Assembly: GCA_051294375.1 (NCBI GenBank)
Contig: CM119268.1
Coordinates: forward strand, 4,144,404-4,208,403
Reading direction: 5' to 3'
Origin: Paraspadella gotoi
Taxonomy: Eukaryota > Chaetognatha
DNA: 64,000 nucleotides
The notes beneath the pieces were generated by a model, which worked only from the letters and a program-made list of their open reading frames with translations, ran no database searches and had not been told where the DNA came from. A program made the position numbers and the translations under genes. Positions 1 to 12,201 of the stretch are shown here, in pieces; within the stretch, counting starts at the first letter, position 1; each line of letters starts with the position of its first letter.

Positions 1-258
1 GTCGCGCAAAAGACGTGCAGAGAGATCCAAGCCTTTCTTTTGGATAAAAATAAAAAAAAACTAGCAAATTTTTTTGGTTGATTATATAATACTAATATAT
101 ATATATCATAGCCTAGACTCCAATAGCATGATGTAATAATGTTAATTTTTTAAAAGTTTTTTTTTTTTAAATATAAAAAATTCCCAATAAATATGTTTTG
201 AAAATTCTGGATTGAGTTGTAGTCTAATTACCGTTTAAAACGTATGTATGTTTGCCAT
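1..258. other. AT-rich non-coding DNA before the first gap
   Basis: Poly-A/T runs and a TATATAT stretch are seen. No gene or recognisable element is visible. A gap of 268 N follows. Confidence 0.6.
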
Positions 259-526
259 NNNNNNNNNNNNNNNNNNNNNNNNNNNNNNNNNNNNNNNNNN
301 NNNNNNNNNNNNNNNNNNNNNNNNNNNNNNNNNNNNNNNNNNNNNNNNNNNNNNNNNNNNNNNNNNNNNNNNNNNNNNNNNNNNNNNNNNNNNNNNNNNN
401 NNNNNNNNNNNNNNNNNNNNNNNNNNNNNNNNNNNNNNNNNNNNNNNNNNNNNNNNNNNNNNNNNNNNNNNNNNNNNNNNNNNNNNNNNNNNNNNNNNNN
501 NNNNNNNNNNNNNNNNNNNNNNNNNN

Positions 527-687
527 TTTTTCGCGCCGTTTCCCTCCCGTCCTTATATGTCGTCGGCGGCTCGGGCGGCTCCAGCTGGAACCCATTACCA
601 TTACCATAAATTGGGGTTAACCAAACTTAAACACGCGAGATGCCACCCATAAACCAGAACCGAGATCGTTTCAGACGATGGATTTCG
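527..687 (+). repeat. Inverted repeat P (left copy), partner at 5561-5722
   Basis: This GC-rich segment is the reverse complement of 5561-5722 with few differences. Homology stops sharply at CGATGGATTTCG on both sides, and the neighbouring sequence then differs. The segment is joined to arm A here, but in its other copy it joins a pyrimidine-rich segment. It may therefore mark a chimeric join or a small inverted element. Confidence 0.75.
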
Positions 688-696
688 CGAGGAGAG

Positions 697-1628
697 ATAA
701 TTTTGATGCAAAAGTCTTATTTTATTCATGTCAATGTCATGACATGTCATTATAATGTATCACAGAAAAAATAAAGTCCACATAGGAATTACCGTTCTTG
801 TTTTTTTAATTTTATTTTCAAAAAAGAATTATGGACTTATGAAGTTTATTTTTCAAATGGAAAAAAAATTATTTTTTAAGCTCGGCTTTGAATCCATTTT
901 GTTTATTTGACCTTTTATGTTAATATTATTCGGATTGTATTGAAGGATACAAGAATTAAATTGAGAGTATGCGATTATTTCATTAAGAGTAGAAATTTAA
1001 ATTTAATTGTACATGAGTATTTTTTTTCTCAATTCCACCAATTTTTTTTTTATATAATAACAAAACGATATACAACACAATAAAAAAAAGTAACGAAATC
1101 GATAACACCGTAAAAGAAATCATGGAACCCCGGTAAACAAATAAAATACTACAAAGATCCAAAAATAAAAAAAACCAACTAACATCAATAACAATATAAC
1201 ACTACTGGAATGTTATAAAATGTTTAAAAACGAAAATTTTTTATTCATGAAATCATTAATAAACGTCATGAACTAATTCATGAGTAAAAACATTAAAACG
1301 TTTCTCCATATTATATAAGCCGTCGCTTTGAGCTTTTATCGTCGTTCTCACAATTTGCATCAAGTTTTTAACTAATTTAATCCTGATTCGATGCGGGATT
1401 TTGGAGTCACGACGATAACAATAACAACAACCAAATACTCGGGGTTTTTTTTGTCCGGTTTAAATGTAAAGAAAAACAAACTAATTTCCAAGAGTACGAA
1501 ATACTTATCACGTTATCATTTTAACTAGAAAAAGCAATTATATACTTTTAATTCATTTGGAAAAAGATCGCTTGTCCCTATGAGGAAGTTTTCCAAGAAA
1601 ATGATAACCTGGCCGTGACATAAATCAA

Positions 1629-1668
<40 letters not shown>

Positions 1669-3077
1669 ATCCTTAATGAAGATGACAACTTGGAAAAACA
1701 TAAACCAAGAGAAGCAGAGGAGAGAGATACTAATTCCTTTGTGATTAATTCAACAATTAAAAACAAAAAGTTTGAACAAAAAATGTCGGATCTGCCCACG
1801 ATTCAAGTTAATTAATTAATTAATTAGGTTAATTAATGGATTTGATCCAAAATGTTTGTTTTGATTGATTAATTGACTGATTAATTAATTATTGATTAAT
1901 TAAATACTTCTTGCATTTACAGTTAATATAAAAAGAAAAAAGAAGCGATAAACAAATAAGTGAAACAGGTTTTTTGTTTTTTTTCCATTTAAAACTCATT
2001 CACTTTAACGATTCCATCGAAACTTCATATCCCAACTCAATCATACATTTTTCCTCCACACACAAAATTTCATTCCAATCCATCTATCCAATCACGAGTA
2101 ATTGGAGTATAATCTAAGGGGGTACGGACGAGACGGAAGGACGGACACCAATTTTTTTTGCATAATTTCATAATTTTGGTTCTGGAGATGATCAAGTGAA
2201 TGACCAACAGATTGGGGGGTGGACAGACGGGACCCGACAAAGTAAATTATAGAGTCGGAATCTGCGATATGCAGATCCGACTAAAAAAATTAAAAAAACA
2301 AAAGGCTGTCAGGCGTGTTTAAAGCGGGGCACGTGTTTCGCTCAAAAAAACGCGTTTCTTTGTATTTTTTTGTTTTGTTTTTTTTGTTTTTGGTTTTTTT
2401 AAATTAAGTTGGTAAGAGTTTTGTACTGATAATTCGAAGATAATTTAAAAAGAAACATAAACAAATGTTTATGTAAACAAGTTTGAGCAAAACGGCTCTC
2501 TTTTCCCAGAATGCCATATTTCTGTAAACTTTTTCCCGGAATTTACTTTTAACCTTAGTATAGATCACCAAAGTATAATTGTAAAATTTTATAATCTAAT
2601 TCCCAAACCGCTATTCTTAATAGCTTTTAACCTAACCTTGAACCCTATAACTTTTTTGCTATTTCTAACCGCTACATACATCCTAACCCTAACCTACCTA
2701 ATTCTACTACGACATATATATATATATTATATTAACTTAATTATCTGCTAACTAAATTATCTCTAACTAAAAATTATCTCTAACTAAATTATTTCTAACT
2801 AATTATCTCAACTTAATTATCTCTAACTTAATTATTATTAATTATTATCCTTAATTACCAACCTAATCTTAACCTAATCCATAAGCTTTTCCCCGAACGT
2901 AATCTTGGACTTGAAAAATTAATCTAATTCCGAATTTAAGTTAAATGGGCGTTTTTGGAAAATAAGGTCCAATTTTCTATGATATTCTGCATACAAATTT
3001 TGTTCTTATTATGACGGTGAATGCAATTTAGCGTCACGAGCTAAGGGTTGGGTCGAGACGAGGATTTATGTGCGAAG

Positions 3078-3115
<38 letters not shown>

Positions 3116-4452
3116 GAGAGAGAGAGAGGAGAGTAGTTACGCAAAATAATCCATGCATGTAATTATTTATTTGTGTTTCTGTTTGTTTTTTGCTTACTTT
3201 ATGGAAATCGTTTCAGGTAAGACAATATTCTATTTATGTGTTTGTGACAAACAAGTCTGAACATGAAAAATCCGGATGGGAGGTTTGAAAGAAAGAAAAA
3301 AAAGAAAAGAAAAAAACGAAAAGAAAATGGAAGACAAAGAAAAAAGGCAAAAATAAGCAAAAAAAAAATATACAGAAATAAAGAAAGAAAGTAACAAAGA
3401 AAACAAAAGCAACAAAGAAGCAAAGAAATAAAGATACAGAGAAAGAAAGAAAAGAAAGAAAAGAAAAGAAAGAAAAGAAAGAAAAGAAAAGAAAAGAAGA
3501 AGAAAAGAAAGAAAGAAAAGAAAAAAGAAAAGAAAAGAAAGAAAAGAAAAAAAATGAAAATAAAAGAAAGAGAGACAATGACGCGCCAAAAAGCTTGTTC
3601 TCCCATTCAGCCCCGACGTATCGCCAGAGAGAAAAAAAAAGTATTCTTTGAATGGAGTCCTGCCCCTAGAAGCCCAGAGGTCAGAAACACACACACACAC
3701 ACACTCAGACACACACACAAAACCCGAACTTTTCGCTGCGATTTTTTTCCCCTTTTCCCTTTTTTTTTCCTCCACCAAGTCTTTCACAAAAAGGGTCACA
3801 TTTTCTTGAGGCCCTTAATTCCTTTTTCTGCCCAAGTCTTCCGCCAAAAGAAAAACTTCTTATTTTCTCCGCGTCTTTAATTTTTTTTTTTCTTTAAGGG
3901 TTTTGATATTTATTCGAGCGAGGTTTTATACGTCTTAAAAAATATTGTTTTATTTCACTAAAATGTTTAAAGATGTAAAGTTCTCATATTGTTGGTTATT
4001 AGGGTTTCTAGGGGTACTACTTTTCATTTATAAGCAAAGCAAAAAAAGGTAATTTGCAATATCTTCCTTTTTTCTCTCCTTATTCTCTTTTAGCCAAACG
4101 AACATATAATCATAATGTTTCCCTTAAAACTTAAATTCATCTCGTATTCTTTTTCTTCCCACTTTCTTTCTCGTTTTCCCCTCATCTGTATGAGCGCCGA
4201 GACATTTACTGCCGGATGTGAAAATATTGTAAATGTAGGCAGAGAGCTTTTTAGTCTTTTAAAGCGCCGCCCTAACAGTTACTATGATGACTTTAACAAT
4301 GATCGAGAGGCCGAAAGCTATGGAGATTTTCTACTTTTTTTTTTTTTTTGAATCATTGAATTAAATGTTATTCGTAAAACGTAATGGAACGAGTTTGATT
4401 GGAGCTGGAAAGAAAAGGTGTTTGAGTGATTGTTGGGAGGAAAATAAACAAT
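697..4452 (+). repeat. Large inverted repeat, left arm (non-coding)
   Basis: This 3.7-kb arm is the reverse complement of 6172-9872 with scattered single-base and microsatellite-length differences. It contains only AT-rich DNA, TTAA runs (1810-1910), a 15-bp minisatellite (2745-2850), (GA)n at 3079-3137 and an AAAG-rich tract at 3285-3575. No supported gene is seen. Phe/Ser-rich or Lys/Glu-rich reading frames here are translations of the AAAG tract. Confidence 0.9.
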
Positions 4453-4513
4453 AAAAAAAGAAGAAAGAAAAGAAAGAAAGAAAGAAAGAGAAAGAAAGAA
4501 AGAAAGAAAGAAA

Positions 4514-4558
<45 letters not shown>

Positions 4559-4660
4559 AAAAGAAAGAGATAGAAAAATGGAAGAAGAAAACGAAAGAAA
4601 CCAAAGAATCAAAGATAAAAAAGAAACACAGAAAACAAAGAAGAAAGAAATCAAGAGGTC

Positions 4661-4913
4661 AAAGGAATCGAGTCTCCAGACGGAGAGTGACTTTCCCCGT
4701 TGCGATGAGAAACCAAAATCGCTTCATGATTACTCTCTCTCCTTCGCTCATACTCCCCCCTCGAGCCTCTACATCACTATTAGTACATTTGACCCCCCCT
4801 CCCCGCCATACTAACTTCTAAGATGTAACGTTATATATTCTTTCCCGCTTACTCACTCTGTCTCTCCTCTTCCGATTTCTTCCAACTCCCCCTCCCGCCC
4901 CCCGACCCTCTCC
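4661..4913 (+). repeat. Segment Q, direct copy of 5310-5560
   Basis: A pyrimidine-rich 250-bp segment at a contig end is repeated in the same orientation at 5310-5560. Its first 98 bases are also repeated inverted at 4939-5037. The copies differ by short indels, as expected of overlapping unmerged contigs. Confidence 0.8.
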
Positions 4914-4938
4914 NNNNNNNNNNNNNNNNNNNNNNNNN

Positions 4939-5400
4939 GCGAAGGAGAGAGTAATCATGAAGCGATTTTGGTTTCTCATCGCAAACGGGGAAAGTCATCT
5001 CCGTCTGGAGACTCGATTCCTTTTGACTCTGTCTCTCTTTAAAATTTAAAAAGGAAGAGAAAGAAAGAAAATAAAGAAAGAAAAAAGAAAGAAAGAAAGA
5101 CAAGAAAAGAAAGAAAGAAAAGAAAGAAAGAAAAGAAAGAAAGAAAGAAAGAAAGAAAAAAGAAAAAAGAAAGAAAGAAAGAAAGAAAAGAAAGAAAGAA
5201 AGAAAAGAAAGAAAGAAAAATGGAAAGAAAACGAAAGAAACAAAGAATCAAAGATAAAAAAGAAAACAGAAAACAAAGAAATAAGAAAGAAATCAAAGAG
5301 AGACAGAGTCAAAGGAATCGAGTCTCCAGACGGAGATGACTTTCCCCGTTTGCGATGAGAAACCAAAATCGCTTCATGATTACTCTCTCCTTCGCTAACT
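4939..5400. repeat. Hairpin: 98-bp inverted arms around an AAAG tract
   Basis: Bases 4939-5037 and 5304-5400 are reverse complements, separated by about 265 bases of AAAG-rich DNA (5040-5300). The contig begins exactly at the left arm, after a 25-N gap. Confidence 0.8.
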
Positions 5401-5560
5401 TACTCCCCCTCGAGCCTCTACATCACTATTAGTACATTTGACCCCCTCCCCGCCATACTAACTTCTAAGATGTAACGTTATAATTCTTTCCGCCTATCAC
5501 TCACCGTTCTCTCCTCTTCCGATTTCTTCCACCTCCCCCTCCCGCCCCCCGACCCTCTCC

Positions 5561-5722
5561 CGAAATCCATCGTCTGAAACGATCTCGGTTCTGGTTTATG
5601 GGTGGCATTCTCGCGTGTTTAAGTTTGGTTAACCCAATTTATGGTAATGGTAATGGGTTCCAGCTGGAGCCGCCCGAGCCGCCGACGACATATAAGGACG
5701 GAGGGGAAACGGCGCGAAAAAA
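5561..5722 (-). repeat. Inverted repeat P (right copy)
   Basis: Reverse complement of 527-687. It is followed by GC-richer unique DNA (5723-5840), then a (GA)n tract and pyrimidine-rich DNA up to the gap at 6147. Confidence 0.75.
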
Positions 5723-5841
5723 GAGTGGCAAACGGGACGGCAATGACGAGAAAACGCTGGCATTGCCGGTCCAAACGGCGCCGGGGGTGTGGCGAGTGAA
5801 ATGGCAAAGAGACTCGCGGGATCGATGGGAAAACAGATGGC

Positions 5842-5844
<3 letters not shown>

Positions 5845-5928
<84 letters not shown>
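5845..5928 (+). repeat. (GA)n microsatellite
   Basis: About 84 bases of nearly pure GA with one AA interruption. Confidence 0.95.
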
Positions 5929-5931
<3 letters not shown>

Positions 5932-7462
5932 TCATTGCAAAAGAAAGTCTCCCAGTATATAACGGTGATAGACAGACGCGGCGTCTATTTTACCCCCTCC
6001 TTTTCTGCACTTCACCTCCTCTTTTCATCGCTCTCGCCAGGGTTTCGGGGCCGCGGTTCACGAGATTCAGCTTCACCTTCCTTCGTCTTCTGCCTACTGA
6101 CTCTCTCCTTTTTTACCCCTTCTTTTTGTCTTCGTATCTCTCTTCTNNNNNNNNNNNNNNNNNNNNNNNNNTTGTTTTATTTTCCTCCCAACAATCACTC
6201 AAACCCTTTTCTTTCCAGCTCCAATCAAACTCGTTCCATTACGTTTTACGAATAACATTTAATTTCAATGATTCGGAAGAAAAAAAAAGTAGAAAATCTC
6301 CATAGCTTTCGGCCTCTCGATCATTGTTAAAGTCATAGTAACTGTTAGGGCGGCGCTTTTCAAGACTAAAAAGCTCTCTGCCTACATTTACAATATTTTC
6401 ACATCCGGCAGTAAATGTCTCGTCGCTCATACAGATGAGGGGAAAACGAGAAAGAAAGTGGGAAGAAAAAGAATACGAGATGAATTTAAGTTTTAAGGGA
6501 AACATTATGATTATATGTTCGTTGGCTAAAGAGAATAAGGAGAGAAAAAAGGAAGGAAAAATATATTTGCAAATTACCTTTTTTTGCTTTGCTTATAAAT
6601 GAAAAGTAGTACCCCTAGAAACCCTAAGTAACCAACAATATGAGAACTTTACATCTTTAAACATTTTAGTGAAATAAAACAATATTTTTTAAGACGTATA
6701 AAACCTCGCTCGAATAAATATCAAAAACCTTAAAGAAAAAAAAAGAATTAAAAAACGCGGAGAAAATAAGAAGTTTTTCTTTGGCGGAAGACTTGGGCAG
6801 AAAAAGGAATTAAGGGCCTCAAGAAAATGTGACCCTTTTGTGAAAGACTTGGTTGGAGGAAAAAAAAAAGGGAAAAGGGGAAAAAAATCGCAGCGAAAGT
6901 TCGGCGTTTTGTGTGTGTGTCTGAGTGTGTGTGTGTGTGTGTTTCTGACCTCTGGGCTTCTAGGGGCAGGACTCCATTCAAAGAATACTTTTTTTTTCTC
7001 TCTGGCGATACGTCGGGGCTGAATGGGAGAACAAGCTTTTTGGCGCGTCATTGTCTCTCTTTCTTTTATTTTCATTTTTTTTCTTTTCTTTCTTTTCTTT
7101 TCTTTTCTTTTCTTTTCTTTTCTTTTCTTTTCTTTTCTTTTCTTTTCTTTCTTTTCTTTCTTTCTCTGTATCTTTATTTCTTTGCTTCTTTGTTGCTTTT
7201 GTTTCTTTGTTACTTTCTTTCTTTATTTCTTTTTTTGCTTATTTCTTGCCTTTTTTCTTTGTCTTCCATTTTCTTTTCGTTTTTTTCTTTTCTTTTTTTT
7301 CTTTCTTTCAAACCTCCCATCCGGATTTTTCATGTCAGACTTGTTTGTCACAAACACATAAATAAGAATATTGTCTTACCTGGTAACGATTTCCATAAAG
7401 TAAGCAAAAAACAAACAGAAACACAAATAATAATTACATGCATGGATTATTTTGCGTAACTA

Positions 7463-7504
<42 letters not shown>

Positions 7505-7748
7505 TCGCACATAAATCCTCGGTCTCGACCAACCCTTAGCTCGTGACGCTAAATTGCATTCACCGTCATAATAAGAACAAAATTTGTATGCAGAATATCA
7601 TAGAAAATTGGACCTTATTTTCCAAAAACGCCCACTTAACTTAAATTCGGAATTAGATTAATTTTTCAAGTCCAAGATTACGTTCGGGGAAAAGCTTATG
7701 GATTAGGTTAGAGATTAGGTTGGTAATTAAGGATAATAATTAATAATA

Positions 7749-7873
7749 ATTAAGTTAGAGATAATTAAGTTAGAGATAATTTAGTTAGAAATAATTTAGT
7801 TAGAGATAATTTAGTTAGAGATAATTTAGTTAGAGATAATTAAGTTAGAGTTAATAATAATTAAGTTAGAGAT
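7749..7873 (+). repeat. 15-bp AATTTAGTTAGAGAT minisatellite
   Basis: About eight tandem copies of a 15-base unit. The inverted partner lies near 2745-2850, where the array is interrupted by a TATATA stretch. Confidence 0.85.
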
Positions 7874-7883
7874 CTGGTAGTGA

Positions 7884-7901
7884 TTAGGGTTAGGGTTAGG
7901 G
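7884..7901 (+). repeat. Three tandem TTAGGG units (telomere-like)
   Basis: A short interstitial telomere-like run inside the right arm. The left arm has a matching CCCTAA stretch near 2690. Confidence 0.7.
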
Positions 7902-8904
7902 AGTAGGGTTAGAAATAGCAAAAAAAGTATAGGGTTCAAGGTTAGGTTAAAGCTTAAGAATAGGGTTTGGGATTAGATTATAAATTTTACAATATACTTT
8001 GGTTATATACTAAAGTTAAAAGTAAATTCCGGGAAAAAGTTACAGAAATATGGCATTCTGGGAAAAGAGAGCCGTTTGCTAAAACTTGTTTACATAAACA
8101 TTTGTTTATGTTTCTTTTTAAATTATCTTCGAATTATTCATTACAAACTCTTTACCAACTAATTTAAAAAAACCAAAAACAAAAAACAAAACAAAAAAAT
8201 ACAAAAGAAACGCGGTTTTTTTGAGCGAAACACGTGCCCCGCTTTAAACACGCCTTGACAGCCTTTTTTTTTTTTTAAATTTTTAGTCGGATCTGCATAT
8301 CGCAGATTCCGACTCTATAATTCACTTTGTCGGTCCGTCTGTCCACCCCCCAATCTTGTTGGTCATTCACTTAGATCATCTCAGAACCTCAAATTATGAT
8401 AAATTATGCAAAAAAAATGGTGTCCGTCCTTCCGTCCGTCCGTCCATCCGTCCGTACCCCCTTAGATTATACTCCAATTACTCGTGATTGGATAGATGGA
8501 TTGGAATGAAATTTTGTGTGTGGGTAGGAAAGTGTATGATTGAGTTGGATATGAAGTTTCGATGGAATCGTTTAAGTGGAAATGAGTTTAAATGGAAAAA
8601 AAACAAAAAACCTGTTTCACTTATTGTTTACAGTTCTTTTTTCTTTTTATATTAACTGTAAATGCAAGAAGTATTAATTAATCAATAATTAATTAATCAG
8701 TCAATTAATCAATCAAAACAAACATTTTGGATCAAATCCATTAATTACCTAATTAATTAATTAATTAATTAACTTGATCGTGGGCAGATCCGACATTTTT
8801 TGTTCAAACTTGTTTGTTTAAATGTTGAATTAATCACAAAGGAATTAGTATCTCTCTCCTCTGCTTCTCTTGGTTTATGTTTTTCCAAGTTGTCATCTTC
8901 ATTA

Positions 8905-8945
<41 letters not shown>

Positions 8946-9977
8946 GATTTATGCCGGCTAGGTTATCATTTTCTTGGAAAACTTCCTCATAGGGACAAGC
9001 GATCTTTTTCCAAATGAATTAAAAGTATATAATTGCTTTTCTAGTTAAAATGATAACGTGATAAGTATTTCGTACTCTTGGAAATTAGTTTGTTTTTCTT
9101 TACATTTAAACCGGACAAAAAAAAACCCGAGTTTTTGGTTGTTGTTATTGTTATCGTCGTGACTCCAAAATCCCGCATCGAATCAGGAATTAAATTAGTT
9201 AAAAACTTGATGCAAATTGTGAGAACGACGATAAAAGCTCAAAGCGACGGCTTATATAATATGGAGAAACGTTTTAATGTTTTTTACTCATGAATTAGTT
9301 CATGACGTTTATTAATGATTTCATGAATAAAATTTTTTTTTCGTTTTTAACATTTTATAACATTCCAGTAGTGTTATATGTTATTGATGTTAGTGGTTTT
9401 GTTATATTTTTGTGATCTTTGTAGTATTTATTTGTTTACCGGGTTCCATATTTTTTACGGTGTTATCGATTTCGGTACTGTTTTTTATTGTGTTGATATC
9501 GTTTTTGTTATTAATAAAAAAAAAAATTGGTGGAATTGAGAAAAAACAAATACTCATGACAATTAATTAATTTCTTAATGAAATAATCAATACCTTAATC
9601 TTAATTCTCCTCCCAATAATAATCCGAATAAATATTAACATAAAATGTCAAATAAAAAAAATTGGATTCAAACCAAGTTAAATTTTTTTTTTCCATTTGA
9701 AAATAAACTTCATAAGTCGATAATTCTTTTTGAAACTAAAAATAAAAAAACAAGAACGGTAATTCCTATGTGACTTTATTTTTACGTGATCACATGATAT
9801 GACATGTCATGACATAACATGACTAAAAAGATTTTTTGTCCGTGTATTTATGACATGCACTGCATCAAAATTCCGTCTTTTTATCTTCATAATTATTGTT
9901 TTACTCCTTTTTCTTCCCACTCATCAGTCGTTAAACATTAAACAAAATCCGTCGTGATATAAATTTCTATACTACAA

Positions 9978-9985
9978 TATAAAAG
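9978..9985 (+). promoter_or_regulatory. TATA box of the SID-1-like gene
   Basis: A TATAAAAG motif lies 80 bases upstream of the ATG at 10065. A start site near 10008-10015 would give a 5' leader of about 50 bases. The motif sits just outside the end of the inverted-repeat arm that stops near 9872. This is inferred from position and sequence only. Confidence 0.55.
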
Positions 9986-10064
9986 CGAACGCTCTTTTTA
10001 GAAGAACTCCTCTTACGAACACAAGAATACATAAGGCGCCATCCGTTGCTCTTTTATTTCTAAA

Positions 10065-11723
10065 ATGAAATTCCCATCGGCCTCGCTTTGTCTCTTCGCC
10101 GCCGCTTCCGTGTCGCTGGCGTCTCCGAATTGCGTCAACGACAAAAAAGATAAAACATCATCGAGCAACTGCACCAGCGACATCCACCTGCCATCGATGG
10201 AGGTCAACTTTTACAATTATTCCTCAACGAGCGAAAACTTCACTCTGTCTCAACATTCAGAGAATCAATGCGAGGAGAAGTTAGTTTGGAAACTCGCGTT
10301 GATCAAACGAATCTTGATCGACAATTCGACGAAGACTCATTATCTACGAATTTCGATCGATACGAACGACGCGGACTCGAACGGCCGTACAGAAAAACTG
10401 GTTATGGTGACCCAAAATTGTCCGGACGTTAAACATTTCGATGCGTCAATGAAAATTCAAAAGAGTTACGCGTACAAAACTTTTTCTGAAAGGGCGACGT
10501 TTTCTCTGTCAAAACGATCGGAACCCGAACTGGCGAATGGCAATTGGTTCGTCGCCATCTACGCCAAGAGGAACTTTTCAGATTCCAACGAGACTTTTCG
10601 CCTGGACATCTCGATTAGTCACTTTAGATCCAGTTACGGGATCATGTTTTTATTTCCTCTTCTCACGGGGACCCTTATGACTCTAATCTACCAAGTCACG
10701 TTTTGTAGCTTGACTCGGTCCGCCCGAGATAACATCTTGAATAATGAAAACTACGGAAAGACTTCGATAATCAAGAGAATTCGCGATGTCTCCAAATTGG
10801 AATTGAACGCCTTCCTTCCTTTAACGATATTATGAAACATAGTCTTCGGCATCCCAGCCTTTCAATCCGTTTGGGCTAATTATTTTCTCTCCCAGTCCAC
10901 GGGAAATAAAGACATTTGCTTCTTCAACGACAAATGCTATTCTCCTTCCTACTGGATGCCGGTAGACATTCCCGACAATGCAATCTCTTCCAACGTACCC
11001 TTCATGGTACACGGGATGTGTCTCCTTCTCCAGCTGGTCTGTATGCAGCAAAGGTGCTACAAAATGAACCACCTCACCTACTTTGATTACGGCACGAGTC
11101 AAGCCGTCGCCTTCTCCATCGTTTCCGTGGGAATCTTCTCAATGATTTATCACATTTGTCCGTCGAAGACTCTCTTCCACTTGGACAAAAACGGAATATT
11201 CTTTCTCGCCACGCTCGTAATTGCGTCCGTGTTCCGAGGCTGGACTCCCAGCGTCGAGGACGGCAACTTGGAGATTCGACTCAAAGGCCAAGATACGGAG
11301 CTCGAGGAAATTCTTCGTTTGGTCTCCGACGTCCGATCCAAAAACGACGACTCGAGAAAATCTGGAAAAGCGATGAGGCCTTCCTCGGTCTTCTTGGGAA
11401 TTCTTTGTCCCTTGATCATCTTCAACTTTCTCGGATCGGCGATCGACATCGATCATTACGAGACGTTCAGTCTGCCTGAAGAAATTTTGGAAAATGCGGT
11501 GTATATAAAGATTTCGACGAGTTTGGTCTTTCTGATTTGGTTCGTCATTCTCATTGGTTGGAGCGCGAGAAGGAACGGATTTTATTTATCTGGATGTAAA
11601 AAGTTGTGTCGGCCGAAGAGAGAGATGAGAATAAATGATGATGACGATGACGATGACAAAGAAAGTCAAATGATTCATACGAAATTCCGCACCTTTGCTA
11701 CGTCGCGGTCATTGTGGCAATAG
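10065..11723 (+). CDS. sid-1: SID-1/SIDT family transmembrane protein, exon 1
   Basis: This exon encodes the N-terminal two thirds of a SID-1 (SIDT1/2) family protein, multi-pass membrane proteins for systemic RNAi and dsRNA or lipid handling. Residues 1-19 look like a signal peptide. Residues 20-190 form an ectodomain with several N-glycosylation sequons, shorter than in vertebrate SIDT. TM1 is near 192-213. The hallmark TGNKDICFFNDKC begins at about residue 279, and SMIYHICPS at 359-367 carries the family S-x3-H pair (Ser359, His363). LFHLDK supplies the conserved Asp374. The frame is broken by an in-frame TGA at 10833-10835 (codon 257, in TM2), yet homology continues in the same frame on both sides. 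An in-frame TAG at 11721-11723 directly abuts GTTACA, so a C in place of the T would make a canonical CAG|GT donor in the right phase. An AATAAA at 11757 may allow early polyadenylation. The family call is firm; whether the gene is intact is uncertain. Confidence 0.88.
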
Positions 11724-11807
11724 GTTACATTCAATTTTATAATTAATGTTCATTATAATAAAAGTATAACTTTACATCTGTTTTTTTTATCAGTTCCATT
11801 CCGCCTG

Positions 11808-11810
<3 letters not shown>

Positions 11811-11864
<54 letters not shown>

Positions 11865-11919
11865 GTCTCACTCTCTCTCTCCTCTTCTCTCTCTCTCATC
11901 ATCTCTCTCTCTCTCTCTC
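11811..11919 (+). repeat. (CT)n microsatellite acting as polypyrimidine tract
   Basis: An interrupted CT tract of about 110 bases runs directly into the CAG acceptor of SID-1 exon 2. Tract length could therefore affect splicing of that intron. Confidence 0.85.
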
Positions 11920-11921
11920 AG

Positions 11922-12201
11922 GCTTTCCTAATCGCCGTCAGCTTCGCCACAGAATTGTTGGAGACTTCCCATCGATCTTCATGGACGCCGTCATCGGCGT
12001 CGCCATCTTAACCTTGTTCGCGGGCGAGATTCGCCATTGCCGCATCTTCTACAAGATCCACGGAAAGAGTCAAAGAACCGGCGCCTTTTTTGGCGCCATT
12101 TTCCTTTATTATCTTGTTTTCGGCGTCTTTTCTGCGGGCGCTATTTATTTTTTCGGCTACGAGGGATCATCGCACAAGAACGATTTGCCGGCCCAATTCA
12201 G
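11922..12201 (+). CDS. sid-1: SID-1/SIDT family transmembrane protein, exon 2
   Basis: The exon starts after a long (CT)n tract ending in CAG at 11919-11921 and ends at CAG|GTTGGT. From 11981 the frame reads a membrane helix, a basic loop, another helix and the residues LPAQF. Before 11981 the hydrophobic reading (AFLIAVSFATELLE) lies in the frame of exon 1 but one base out from the downstream frame. That suggests a single missing base near 11975. Alternatively, exon 1 ends earlier at 11595 (GGAT|GTAAAA), which would join in phase but lose one helix. The 3' junction is phase 2 and joins exon 3 exactly. Confidence 0.72.

Larger units (their letters stand above)
6172..9872 (-). repeat. Large inverted repeat, right arm (non-coding)
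   Basis: Reverse complement of 697-4452. It starts directly at the edge of a 25-N gap and ends about 190 bases before the SID-1-like ATG. It carries a TTTTC array (7080-7165), (CT)n at 7463-7502, a 15-bp minisatellite, three TTAGGG units and (GA)n at 8909-8943. No gene is seen. Confidence 0.9.

Noticed and set aside
3199-3799. Phe/Ser-rich minus-strand frames of 114-189 codons
   Set aside because: They translate an AAAG tract, and similar frames appear on the inverted copy at 6911-7459. Composition explains them.
10833-10835. Selenocysteine or readthrough at the SID-1 TGA
   Set aside because: The site lies in a membrane helix with no known selenoprotein precedent in the family. Error or mutation is simpler.
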